A DNA stretch of 8,633 nt from DAOUAJ01 sp034433615 (lineage in GTDB: Bacteria; Chloroflexota; Anaerolineae; DUEN01). This document shows, piece by piece, positions 1 to 6,147 of this stretch (position 1 is its first letter; every line of letters begins with the position of its first letter). Position numbers and translations under genes: made by a program. The stretch is from positions 1 through 8,633 of the forward strand of contig DAOUAJ010000450.1 in assembly GCA_034433615.1 (NCBI GenBank), read 5' to 3'. Below the pieces are notes generated by a model. The model was not told where the DNA came from and made no database searches. It saw only the letters and a list, made by a program, of their open reading frames with translations.

Positions 1-194
1 AAGCGAGGTTTGTAGTGTTCGCTCGTGGCGGAGGACACTCCGCCATCACAGCGGGGACTATCGTCCCCTCTGAGCAAACATATTATACGAGGAGGTCCCC
101 CCTATACTACATGGGACAAGCTGTTGGGCACAGTCTCCCGACCGTGCCCCTGGCTGGTCAGGAGATCGGCCAGGAACGTTTTATGGGCTCTTAA
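1..194 (+). repeat. Stacked GC-rich hairpins upstream of the enoyl-reductase-like gene
   Basis: Four inverted repeats lie in tandem. GGCGGAG/CTCCGCC (27-33, 38-44) has a GACA loop. GGGGAC/GTCCCC (53-58, 63-68) has a 4-nt loop. GGGCAC/GTGCCC (126-131, 144-149) encloses a further GTC/GAC pairing around TCCC. CCTGGC/GCCAGG (149-154, 169-174) has a 14-nt loop. The first two resemble the short hairpin repeats found between genes in Chloroflexota; the others could be leader structure of the downstream gene. No T-run follows any of them, so none is a clear terminator. One frame is open on the plus strand from position 3 to a TAA at 192-194, so the tail of an upstream gene cannot be excluded. I see no convincing promoter here. 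Confidence 0.4.
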
Positions 195-221
195 AGTAAG
201 TCATCGGGAGGAGTATCGAAT

Positions 222-1028
222 ATGGCAAACGGATTGGAAGGGAAATGGGCGCTCATCCTGGGTGCCTCGAGCGGCTTCGGCGCAGCGACCGCTCTTGAGC
301 TGGCCCGGGCCGGCATGAACGTCTTCGGCGTGCACCTGGACCGCCGGGCAACCATGCCGAATGTAGAGCGGATCGTAGGAGAGATTGAGGGCATGGGACG
401 ACGCGCGGTGTTCTTCAACCAAAACGCGGCTGATCCAGAGGCCCGCGCTCAGGCTTTGGATCAGATGCAGGTGGTGCTCAAGGAGATGGAGCCACCGCAA
501 CCGATCCACGTGATGATGCACTCGCTGGCCTTCGGCAGCCTGCAACCCTTCATCGCCCCTTCGTCGAAGGAGGTCATCAGCCAAAAGCAGATGGAGATGA
601 CGCTGGATGTCATGGCTCATAGCCTGGTGTACTGGGTGCAGGACCTGTTCTGGCGAGGCATGCTGGCACGGGGCAGCCGCGTCTTCTCCATGACCAGCGC
701 CGGTTCATACCGTGCCTTCAAGACCTACGGGGCTGTGTCAGCAGCCAAAGCTGCGTTAGAGGCTCACACCCGCCAGCTTGCGCTGGAGCTGGGGCCACAT
801 GGGATCATGGTGAATTGCATCGAGGCTGGCGTCACCGACACGCCAGCGCTGCGCAAGATCCCCGGCCATGAGGAGATGATCGCGGAAGCGACGCGGCGCA
901 ACCCGATGGGGCGCATGACCACGCCCCAGGACATCGCCAACACCATCCGCGCTCTGTCTGACCCTTCCCTGGTCTGGATCACAGGGACGGTGATCCGCGT
1001 AGACGGCGGCGAGTCCATCGTCGCCTGA
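222..1028 (+). CDS. SDR-family enoyl-ACP reductase-like protein (FabI/FabL type)
   Basis: This is a 268-aa NAD(P)H-dependent short-chain dehydrogenase/reductase. The Rossmann glycine motif GASSGFG is at residues 14-20 and HSLAFG at about 100-105, equivalent to the HSIGFA segment of FabI. The active site is Tyr169-X6-Lys176, not the usual Tyr-X3-Lys of SDRs. That spacing is the hallmark of enoyl-[acyl-carrier-protein] reductases, which carry out the last reduction of each fatty-acid elongation cycle in the cytoplasm. The C-terminal part (TDTPALRKIP, then NPMGRM, then a VDGG motif near residue 260) reads like Bacillus FabL. As in FabL, the position of the second FabI tyrosine is serine. The ATG at 222 follows the ribosome binding site GGGAGGAG (206-213) at 8 nt. 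The length is normal for the family. The gene stands alone and converges on the cytidylate-kinase-like gene. Enoyl reductase is my best call; another reductase of the same subfamily remains possible. Confidence 0.85.
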   Translation: MANGLEGKWALILGASSGFGAATALELARAGMNVFGVHLDRRATMPNVERIVGEIEGMGRRAVFFNQNAADPEARAQALDQMQVVLKEMEPPQPIHVMMHSLAFGSLQPFIAPSSKEVISQKQMEMTLDVMAHSLVYWVQDLFWRGMLARGSRVFSMTSAGSYRAFKTYGAVSAAKAALEAHTRQLALELGPHGIMVNCIEAGVTDTPALRKIPGHEEMIAEATRRNPMGRMTTPQDIANTIRALSDPSLVWITGTVIRVDGGESIVA

Positions 1029-1060
1029 GCCAGGCAGATGGGAGCGGGAGCACAAACATC

Positions 1061-1137
1061 CTCTTAAGAGCGCATTACGCGCCCACACTGGCAGCTTTTC
1101 TACCTGGGGTGGACCGGACTGAGGTCCGCCCTGGGTA
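1061..1137. repeat. Intergenic palindromes between convergent genes
   Basis: The 154-bp spacer between two convergent genes holds a perfect 10-bp palindrome CTCTTAAGAG (1061-1070). It also holds a hairpin CGGAC/GTCCG (1115-1119, 1124-1128). An alternative pairing is GGTGGAC/GTCCGCC (1108-1114, 1124-1130), with one G-T pair. The second structure resembles the short hairpin repeats scattered between genes in Chloroflexota genomes. No T-run follows on either strand, so it is not a standard intrinsic terminator, although its position would suit a two-way one. Confidence 0.35.
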
Positions 1138-1182
1138 CTGCTGTAAACGGGAAGTGGGGAGGCGCTGATTCTACCTAATCCC

Positions 1183-1806
1183 TCACTTATTCGGGACAGC
1201 CTGTGCCGCTTGAACGATGATGGCTACTGCCAGATCAGGAGGTACCCGGCTTGTGTCAATCATCAGGTGGTAGTAACGAGGATTCTTCCAATCCGCACCG
1301 GTGAAGAAGCGACGGAACCAGCTCTTACGTTGCTCGTCGGCCTGCTGGATAACGCGCTTGGCGGCGTCAAAGTTGGGCAGCCCGCGCCGTTCCTGGATAC
1401 GTCGCGCCCGCACCTCTGGCGGTGCATAGAGGTGCACGTGCAGTACACCGGGGCGATCCCGCAGGATCAACTGTGCGCCTCGCCCGATGAACACCACGTT
1501 ACCCTGATCTGCCAGGTTTCTGATCGCCTCCGACATGTACTCCATGTAGGTGGCCTCATTCATCGGCCCCGAGCGGGCCCGCTGTCCCTTGGCGAAGAGG
1601 GCCCGCATGTCCTGGCTGACCAGGGTTGGCCGTGACATCAACTGCTCCTCAGCCTGGGCGATCACTTCCACGGGTAAGCCGGCCTGACGCGCCATCTCCG
1701 CCAGCACCTCTTTATCCACACACACTGCCCCCAGCGCACGGGCTACCTCCTCGGCGATACGTGTCCCCTCTGATCCTAACTCACGTGAAATTGTCACTAC
1801 AGCCAT
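1183..1806 (-). CDS. Cytidylate kinase-like family protein (Cytidylate_kin2 type)
   Basis: This is a 207-aa P-loop kinase-fold protein. The N-terminus has the family signature ISREL-GSEGT (residues 6-15), a glycine-rich nucleotide-binding loop of the form SRxxGSxG. FIGRGA is at 107-112. The typical late block reads DEQR...FFTGADWKNPRYYHLMIDT (about 157-185), where charged residues and the W-x-x-P-x-x-Y pattern are conserved in this family. Members resemble CMP kinase in fold, but their substrate is mostly unproven and they often occur beside other genes without a true cmk role. The ATG at 1806 follows AAAGGAG (1816-1822) with a 9-nt gap. The gene lies 73 bp downstream of the nucleotidyltransferase gene on the same strand and may be co-transcribed. 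A heptamer repeat array fills that gap. Nucleotide kinase activity is inferred. Confidence 0.8.
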   Translation of the reverse strand: MAVVTISRELGSEGTRIAEEVARALGAVCVDKEVLAEMARQAGLPVEVIAQAEEQLMSRPTLVSQDMRALFAKGQRARSGPMNEATYMEYMSEAIRNLADQGNVVFIGRGAQLILRDRPGVLHVHLYAPPEVRARRIQERRGLPNFDAAKRVIQQADEQRKSWFRRFFTGADWKNPRYYHLMIDTSRVPPDLAVAIIVQAAQAVPNK

Positions 1807-1823
1807 CGTCTCCTTCTCCTTTG

Positions 1824-1861
1824 TCCTGAAAATAGCAGTCAGCCATCAGCGATTAGCCATC
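1824..1861. repeat. Heptamer repeat array upstream of the cytidylate-kinase-like gene
   Basis: Four 7-bp units in register (AGCAGTC, AGCCATC, AGCGATT, AGCCATC at 1834-1861) follow the segment TCCTGAAAAT. The first 20 bases (1824-1843) match 6148-6167 at 18 of 20 positions. The array sits directly upstream of the ribosome binding site of a minus-strand gene, as the second copy does. It is the same repeat type as the arms of the element at 6148-6346. Confidence 0.7.
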
Positions 1862-1879
1862 AACACTTCTGGGTGCGTG

Positions 1880-2359
1880 TTAGGACTGCCTGGTTTGGCG
1901 CTCAGCCTCCTGGCGAGCAGATTCTTTAACCGTTGCCCAAAATCCGGCGACTTCAGGACGCGCGCACCAGGCGTCAAACGGCTCCTGGCCTGGTACTGCG
2001 ATCTGCTGGCGGACACGGCGAGCCAGCACCTGCCGATATGTGGGATCCATTGTCACCGGCAAGAGATCAGCTTTCTCACCTCGCGTGGTGTCAATGATAT
2101 TGAACATGATTCCATGGCGAATGGAGTCGTGCATTTGTTCTGGATCGGCATAGTATCGTGGTGGAGGGTAATGGGCTACCAGTGCCTGAATGTGCTTTGC
2201 CGAGAGATCCACCACGATGTCAATATCGTACGTGGCGCGGGTAACACCGTACAGGGTGGCAGCAAAGGCCCCGATGATGACATAGGGAGCCTTAATGGCT
2301 TCCAGGGTGTGCAAAATGTCAAGAAACAGGCTAAGGTCCGAGGCACGTTCGGTCAGCAC
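1880..2359 (-). CDS. Nucleotidyltransferase-fold protein, MNT/AbiEii-like
   Basis: This is a 159-aa protein with the minimal DNA polymerase-beta-like nucleotidyltransferase signature. An hG motif is at Gly30-Ala31, followed by Arg41 and then the metal-binding pair Asp45-x-Asp47 in TYDIDIVVD. A likely third carboxylate is Asp98 in KADLLP. Such proteins transfer nucleotides to protein or RNA targets, and many act as toxins or antitoxins (AbiEii, MNT-HEPN types). Translation starts at GTG 2359, with a strong GGAGGAGGT site 5 nt upstream. That site lies inside the 3' end of the preceding gene, so the two overlap by 29 nt and are probably translationally coupled. The C-terminus after about residue 135 is short and charged. 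Many relatives continue with a longer helical region there, so truncation or frameshift is possible. The substrate is unknown. Confidence 0.75.
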   Translation of the reverse strand: MLTERASDLSLFLDILHTLEAIKAPYVIIGAFAATLYGVTRATYDIDIVVDLSAKHIQALVAHYPPPRYYADPEQMHDSIRHGIMFNIIDTTRGEKADLLPVTMDPTYRQVLARRVRQQIAVPGQEPFDAWCARPEVAGFWATVKESARQEAERQTRQS

Positions 2360-2570
2360 GGGCTACCTCCTCCAGGAATTTGAGAGCCAGCTCGCGCTCC
2401 GAGGCATCAGGGAATTGCCGACGCAACCGTCCCATGATGAGCCCTCGGGCCAACTCCTGTGCCTCCAGCATGACACGCACACGCTGGCCAGGCGACAACT
2501 GCGCCAGCAGCCGCATCTGCACGATGTCTACCGGATCAAAACGCCAGTTACGGGTTGTTTGGGGCTCCAT
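2331..2570 (-). CDS. Small helical protein paired with the nucleotidyltransferase
   Basis: This is a protein of about 79 aa with no recognised catalytic motif. Its body (LSPGQRVRVMLEAQELARGL, then MGRLRRQFPDASERELALKFLEE) looks fully helical, with an 'R-x-x-x-P-x-x-S-E-R-E-L' turn. It resembles, from memory only, small conserved proteins often encoded next to nucleotidyltransferase genes in Chloroflexota and cyanobacteria. I chose ATG 2570 because AAAGGAAA lies about 11 nt upstream and the conserved-looking part begins soon after. A GTG at 2651, followed by ATG at 2648, would give 106 aa, but the extra N-terminus is low in complexity and its ribosome site is poorly placed. The gene ends inside the nucleotidyltransferase gene. 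It is probably the partner or regulator of that enzyme; function unknown. Confidence 0.65.
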   Translation of the reverse strand: MEPQTTRNWRFDPVDIVQMRLLAQLSPGQRVRVMLEAQELARGLIMGRLRRQFPDASERELALKFLEEVARADRTCLGP

Positions 2571-2696
2571 GTTCAAGGGTTTCCTTTCCGCCTCGTTTCC
2601 AGCGCTGGTATTAGCAGCAGTTAAAAACGTGTCCGTCTGGCTGGACATCACCCAGTATCGTCATTTCCCTCTGCGAGGACAAGATGCAGCGCCCCC

Positions 2697-2707
2697 CGGA
2701 TTATCCG
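2697..2707. promoter_or_regulatory. Palindrome at the leftward start point
   Basis: The perfect inverted repeat CGGAT-T-ATCCG lies about 7 bp downstream of the leftward extended -10 box. This is where transcription of the small protein and nucleotidyltransferase genes would begin. An operator role is inferred from position only. Confidence 0.3.
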
Positions 2708-2709
2708 AC

Positions 2710-2729
2710 TTCGATTATAACACATCGAA
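2710..2729. promoter_or_regulatory. Inverted repeat TTCGAT-8-ATCGAA over the leftward -10 box
   Basis: The arms TTCGAT (2710-2715) and ATCGAA (2724-2729) flank the extended -10 box of the leftward promoter. The same hexamer ATCGAA recurs at 2771-2776 inside the rightward operator candidate. A protein bound here would block leftward transcription. This is inference from placement and symmetry. Confidence 0.4.
2714..2722 (-). promoter_or_regulatory. Extended -10 promoter, leftward
   Basis: Read on the minus strand the sequence is TGTTATAAT, a perfect -10 hexamer with the TG extension at the right spacing. There is no good -35 box, as is common for extended -10 promoters. Transcription would start near 2707 and run into the small protein and nucleotidyltransferase genes, with a leader of about 135 nt if ATG 2570 is the start. 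Confidence 0.5.
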
Positions 2730-2736
2730 TGCAGTA

Positions 2737-2766
2737 TTGACACTGAGGATGAGGGGAGGTTATACT
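2737..2766 (+). promoter_or_regulatory. Sigma-70-type promoter of the URO-D-like gene
   Basis: A consensus -35 box TTGACA (2737-2742) and a -10 box TATACT (2761-2766, five of six matches) are separated by 18 bp. The start point is predicted near 2773, giving a leader of about 75 nt to ATG 2849. Confidence 0.65.
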
Positions 2767-2772
2767 CTCTAT

Positions 2773-2784
2773 CGAAGCGCTTCG
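2773..2784. promoter_or_regulatory. 12-bp palindrome CGAAGCGCTTCG, candidate LacI-family operator
   Basis: This is a perfect 12-bp palindrome with a central CG, the layout typical of operators bound by LacI/GalR-family repressors. It sits at the predicted transcription start of the URO-D-like gene, where a bound repressor would block initiation. No LacI-family gene is in the window, so the regulator would be encoded elsewhere. Operator function is inferred. Confidence 0.45.
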
Positions 2785-2848
2785 CGTCATGACAAAGGGG
2801 ATCTGGTGACGGCAAGTATGGGGCATACCCAGAAGGGAGGAGGTCAGC

Positions 2849-3970
2849 ATGACATACTCAATGGGGAGGCAGCCCACCTGGAGCGAGATGAACCTGGCCA
2901 TCTTTCGCGGGGATGACCCAGGCGGCGTCCTGTGGCAGCCGCGGTTGGAGTTCTGGTACCAGGTGAATCGGAAGCGAGGCACGTTGCCACCCGAATACGC
3001 AGAGGCCAGCCTGCTGGACGTCTATGACGATTGCCTGGCGTCGGTGCGCTACTTCACGTCGCCCCTGCGCGTCCGCTACCCCAGCGTGCGGGTGCAGGAA
3101 CAGAGGCTCAGCGACGGACGGCTGGAACGCCTGTGGGAGACCCATGTGGGCACGCTGCGGGAAGTCCTGCGCTACGATGCCTGGGGACTCTCGGCCTACC
3201 ACGACGAGTACAAGGTGAAGCACGTGGACGATCTGCGCGTGCTGGAGTACATCGTGCAAGATGCGGAGTGGTGGTGGGATGAGGAGGCATACCAGACCGA
3301 CTTGGCGCGCATCGGGACGCGGGGTGTACCGCAATTCTACTTCCGCCGCTCGCCGCTGCAGGGGCTGTTCATCGAGCACATGAGCTTCGAGCGAACTATC
3401 TATGCCATGTATGATTATCCCGACCGGATAGATCATTACATTGAAGTCGCCAGCCGGGCCGATGATGCCCTCTACGAACTGCTGTGCGCGTGCCCGGCTC
3501 CCATCCTGAACCTGGGTGAGAACATTGATGCCCACATGGACCCGCCACCGATCTGGAACGACCGCCTGATTCCGTACTACCGCTACCGCACAGAGCAACT
3601 GCACGCGGCGGGCAAGTTCGTCCACATCCATGTGGACGGGGCCATGCGGCCGCTGTTGCCTTATATGCAGGCCTGCCCCTGGGACGGCATCGAGGCAGCT
3701 ACCCCCCGGCCGCAGGGTGACGTCACCATCGAGGAGATCAAGGAATCCTTGGGGCCGCTGGTGCTGCTGGATGGCATCCCGGCCGTCTATTTCCTGCCCT
3801 CGTACCCGGTGGAGCCCTTGATCGAATGCGTCAAACGGCTGGTGGAACTGTTCCACCCCCGGCTGGTGCTGGGCATCTCCGACGAGATCCCACCCGATGG
3901 CGACATCCATCGGGTGAAGTTGGTGGGGGAGTTGGTACGCGGCCTGGGGAGTTCTGGAGCGCCGCTTTAA
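2849..3970 (+). CDS. Uroporphyrinogen decarboxylase-fold (URO-D) family protein
   Basis: This is a 373-aa protein with the layout of the URO-D superfamily, a TIM-barrel group that includes HemE and corrinoid-dependent methyltransferases such as MtaA/CmuA. Family-like stretches include LGENIDAHMDPP (about 222-233), the KFVHIHVDGAMRPLLPYM segment (256-273), the DGIEA and DGIP strands (279-283, 308-311) and ISDEIPPDGDI near the C-terminus (343-352). The N-terminal RxAGRY signature of true HemE is missing, so haem synthesis is unlikely. The methyltransferase zinc motif His-x-Cys is not seen; the equivalent place reads His259-Ile-His261-Val-Asp263. The ATG follows GGGAGGAGGT (2835-2844) at 4 nt. 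The gene has its own promoter and candidate operator. Its stop codon overlaps that of the converging GH57 gene. Methyl transfer or another C1 role is possible; substrate unknown. Confidence 0.75.
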   Translation: MTYSMGRQPTWSEMNLAIFRGDDPGGVLWQPRLEFWYQVNRKRGTLPPEYAEASLLDVYDDCLASVRYFTSPLRVRYPSVRVQEQRLSDGRLERLWETHVGTLREVLRYDAWGLSAYHDEYKVKHVDDLRVLEYIVQDAEWWWDEEAYQTDLARIGTRGVPQFYFRRSPLQGLFIEHMSFERTIYAMYDYPDRIDHYIEVASRADDALYELLCACPAPILNLGENIDAHMDPPPIWNDRLIPYYRYRTEQLHAAGKFVHIHVDGAMRPLLPYMQACPWDGIEAATPRPQGDVTIEEIKESLGPLVLLDGIPAVYFLPSYPVEPLIECVKRLVELFHPRLVLGISDEIPPDGDIHRVKLVGELVRGLGSSGAPL

Positions 3971-6129
3971 TTTTCTTCCGGCGGTAGAGGTGCCAGTACC
4001 AGCTCCAGTGATCGCTCTGCAGGCACCCGGTTGATCCTCCCATCGCCGTGCGTAGCCTCTCCCCGTAACCGGACGTGATCGCCCAGCCGGACGCCCAGCA
4101 CGGAGAAGGGGATGGCTACCTCTAACAGATGTTCGCCCGGCATGGTAGGCACCGTCTGCCCTTCTATCATCGCTGCACCCTGGTTCGGATGCCACACCAT
4201 CCGGCATTCCCGGCCGTCTTCTCGCCCGATCAGCACCTCCAGGTGCAGGTTCGCTAACGGCTCAAAAGTCTCCAGGCGGATGTAAAGGTGGCCGACGTCG
4301 TAAGCCACGCGTAAGGCCCGCAGTCCCCGGCCGGCCTGCTGCATCGCGCCGGCCAGGGTGATAGCCTGAACGCTGAGTGCCTCGTGCCACTCTTCTCTGG
4401 GATCAGGATCGGCGGAGAGCCGAGGCGTCATGTACCGGTGTTGCGCCCTGAACTGATCCAATCGCCGGCCGTGGGCCATGATGGGCTCCATCAACTCCTC
4501 GGGCACAGGCTGATCCAGAGACCGGTACACGTTCGCCAGATAGCTACGGAACAGCGCATCGAACAGCGCGTCCTGGTCAGAACGGTTGCGCGCGGAGTAC
4601 CACCAGAACCAATCGCTCCCCTCAGCGGCGTAGATGGCCCGCCAGGCCTGCTGACGTGACGCAGCCGGCAAGTCAGGGTGTGCTGCTTCGAAGGCCACCA
4701 GGAACGCCCGCGTATCGCGCAGCAGCGACCAGGCCCGGATGTGCTCAAGATCGCCCATCCAGGTCGTGAGGTCGCCGTTGATCCACGATCCGGTGGCGAT
4801 GCGGGCCAGCGTCCCGCGCGGTGGATTCATTTGCAAATACTCGCTGACAGTCACTGCCCGCAACTCAGAGCGCTGGCCGAGCCGGCGGTATAGGCTGTGC
4901 AGGAACACGTCGCCGTTATGCTCGTATCCCTCCCAGCAGTTCTCGCCATCCAGAACGATGGGCACCAGGTATGGGCGCTGTTCATCGGCTAGGCGGCGTT
5001 GAATGATCTGCAAGCGCACGATCAAGTCCTCGGCGGCCTGCTCCCCCGGAATGCGCTGGTAGGTAAAGCCGATACGATCTGATAGGGCATGATCGCGAAA
5101 GATGATGGCCGGCCCGGGGCGGTTGCCGATCATGACCAGATAGGGTTGATAGAGCGCGCGGGGATTGGTGACAGCATCCTGGCTGTCTCGCTGGAACCAG
5201 CGGCCCAGGCACCGACCTAACACCGCCTCATCCGAGGCCAGCCAGCGGAAACCGGCCGCATCAATCTCCTCAACGGCTTCCTGCGATACGGCTCCTTCCG
5301 ATGGCCAGATTCCAGCCGGACGCCCTCCAAACACCCGCTCGTGGCAGGTAATCGCCATGCGGAGATGAGCAGATACGTCCGCGCGGGCTTGAAACGGTGG
5401 CTCAGGGATGGGCAGGCCAGGCGTGGCCCGCCGGGCGTGGCTGCTGTCCATCAGCAGGGGGATGATGGGATGCGCATACGGTGAGGTGGTGAGCTCGATC
5501 TGCCCGCGCTCGGCCAGCTCCCGATAAAGCGGCACCACGCGAGCGCACATCTCTTGATGACGAGCGATGATCAGCGCCAGATCTTCGACGGTGAATCCGT
5601 GTCCCTTGTCCACCAGCCGGCGCAGTCCCTCATCTTGCTCCAGCCGGTTGGGATCGGTCCAGGCAAGCTGAACCCAGGCCAGGATGTCACGATATTCCTG
5701 GTCGCTGAACACCTCCAGATTTTGCAACGCTGCCTCTCGCCGTTGGAACAAGGCCCAATAGGAGGGATAGTGGCGGATGACGTTGTCCCGGTGGGCGCTG
5801 AATCCCAGGTTGAGGATGTAGGCCCGTTCCTCCTCTGTCCACGTGGCCCCTGTGCTCCTGTGCCTGCCCAGGACAGGTTGCCGGCTGAGGATCATGAGTC
5901 GGTCTTCGGCGGCCCCTGAGGCGTAGGCTTCCAACTGCTCGATGAGTACGGGGACGAAGTTTACGGTGACGTGAACATCAGGGTGTTGTGCCAGCACCTC
6001 GGCCATGTGCAGGTAGTCTTTAGCGGCGTGCAGACGCACCCATGGCAGGCTGAACACCCCCGTGGTCGGATCCCGATAATCGGGCTGGTGCATATGCCAG
6101 ACGATGGCAACATAAAGTGGATGCCTCAA
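3967..6129 (-). CDS. Glycoside hydrolase family 57 protein (alpha-glucan active type)
   Basis: This is a 720-aa protein with an N-terminal GH57 catalytic barrel of about 440 residues. Conserved regions are visible: WHMHQP (11-16), SPYAHPIIPLL (216-226), GIWPSEGAVSQE with the likely nucleophile Glu278, and LDGENCWE with the likely acid/base Asp394. A helical region follows, with SWINGD and SDWFWWYS (about 448-453, 505-512). The last 130 residues or so look beta-rich (GHLYIRLETFEPL, then LLEVAIPFSVLGVRL), like an accessory sugar-binding or DOMON/glucodextranase-type domain. GH57 enzymes are retaining amylases, amylopullulanases, branching enzymes or glucanotransferases, frequent in thermophiles. 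No signal peptide is seen, so the enzyme is probably cytoplasmic and acts on storage glucan. The start is TTG at 6129, 5 nt from GAGGAGG (6135-6141), and is required to keep the HxHQP motif. An ATG at 6133 is out of frame. Confidence 0.9.
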   Translation of the reverse strand: MRHPLYVAIVWHMHQPDYRDPTTGVFSLPWVRLHAAKDYLHMAEVLAQHPDVHVTVNFVPVLIEQLEAYASGAAEDRLMILSRQPVLGRHRSTGATWTEEERAYILNLGFSAHRDNVIRHYPSYWALFQRREAALQNLEVFSDQEYRDILAWVQLAWTDPNRLEQDEGLRRLVDKGHGFTVEDLALIIARHQEMCARVVPLYRELAERGQIELTTSPYAHPIIPLLMDSSHARRATPGLPIPEPPFQARADVSAHLRMAITCHERVFGGRPAGIWPSEGAVSQEAVEEIDAAGFRWLASDEAVLGRCLGRWFQRDSQDAVTNPRALYQPYLVMIGNRPGPAIIFRDHALSDRIGFTYQRIPGEQAAEDLIVRLQIIQRRLADEQRPYLVPIVLDGENCWEGYEHNGDVFLHSLYRRLGQRSELRAVTVSEYLQMNPPRGTLARIATGSWINGDLTTWMGDLEHIRAWSLLRDTRAFLVAFEAAHPDLPAASRQQAWRAIYAAEGSDWFWWYSARNRSDQDALFDALFRSYLANVYRSLDQPVPEELMEPIMAHGRRLDQFRAQHRYMTPRLSADPDPREEWHEALSVQAITLAGAMQQAGRGLRALRVAYDVGHLYIRLETFEPLANLHLEVLIGREDGRECRMVWHPNQGAAMIEGQTVPTMPGEHLLEVAIPFSVLGVRLGDHVRLRGEATHGDGRINRVPAERSLELVLAPLPPEEN

Positions 6130-6147
6130 ACATGCCTCCTCGTTCTA

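Noticed and set aside
111..194. 27-codon leader peptide with an upstream GAGGAGGT (89-96)
   Set aside because: The spacing of 14 nt is long and the peptide has no run of regulatory codons. The same frame is open to the window edge, so the ATG is not distinctive.
25..318. Open frame of 97 codons on the plus strand at the left edge
   Set aside because: It begins in the hairpin repeats and runs out of frame into the reductase gene. It has no ribosome site and no protein-like composition.
222..1028. Ordinary 3-oxoacyl-ACP reductase (FabG)
   Set aside because: The Tyr-X3-Lys and Asn-Ser-Tyr-Lys arrangement of FabG is missing. Tyr169 and Lys176 are seven positions apart.
1877..2383. 168-codon plus-strand frame antisense to the nucleotidyltransferase gene
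   Set aside because: The minus strand carries clear catalytic motifs and a strong ribosome site. The plus frame has neither.
2849..3970. HemE, uroporphyrinogen decarboxylase of haem synthesis
   Set aside because: The N-terminal RxAGRY substrate signature is absent and no other haem genes are nearby.
2858..4207. Long open frame (449 codons) on the minus strand across the URO-D-like gene
   Set aside because: It lies antisense to a well-supported gene and overlaps the end of the GH57 gene. Its translation is rich in His/Arg/Pro/Gln without domain motifs, as expected of a shadow frame in GC-rich DNA.
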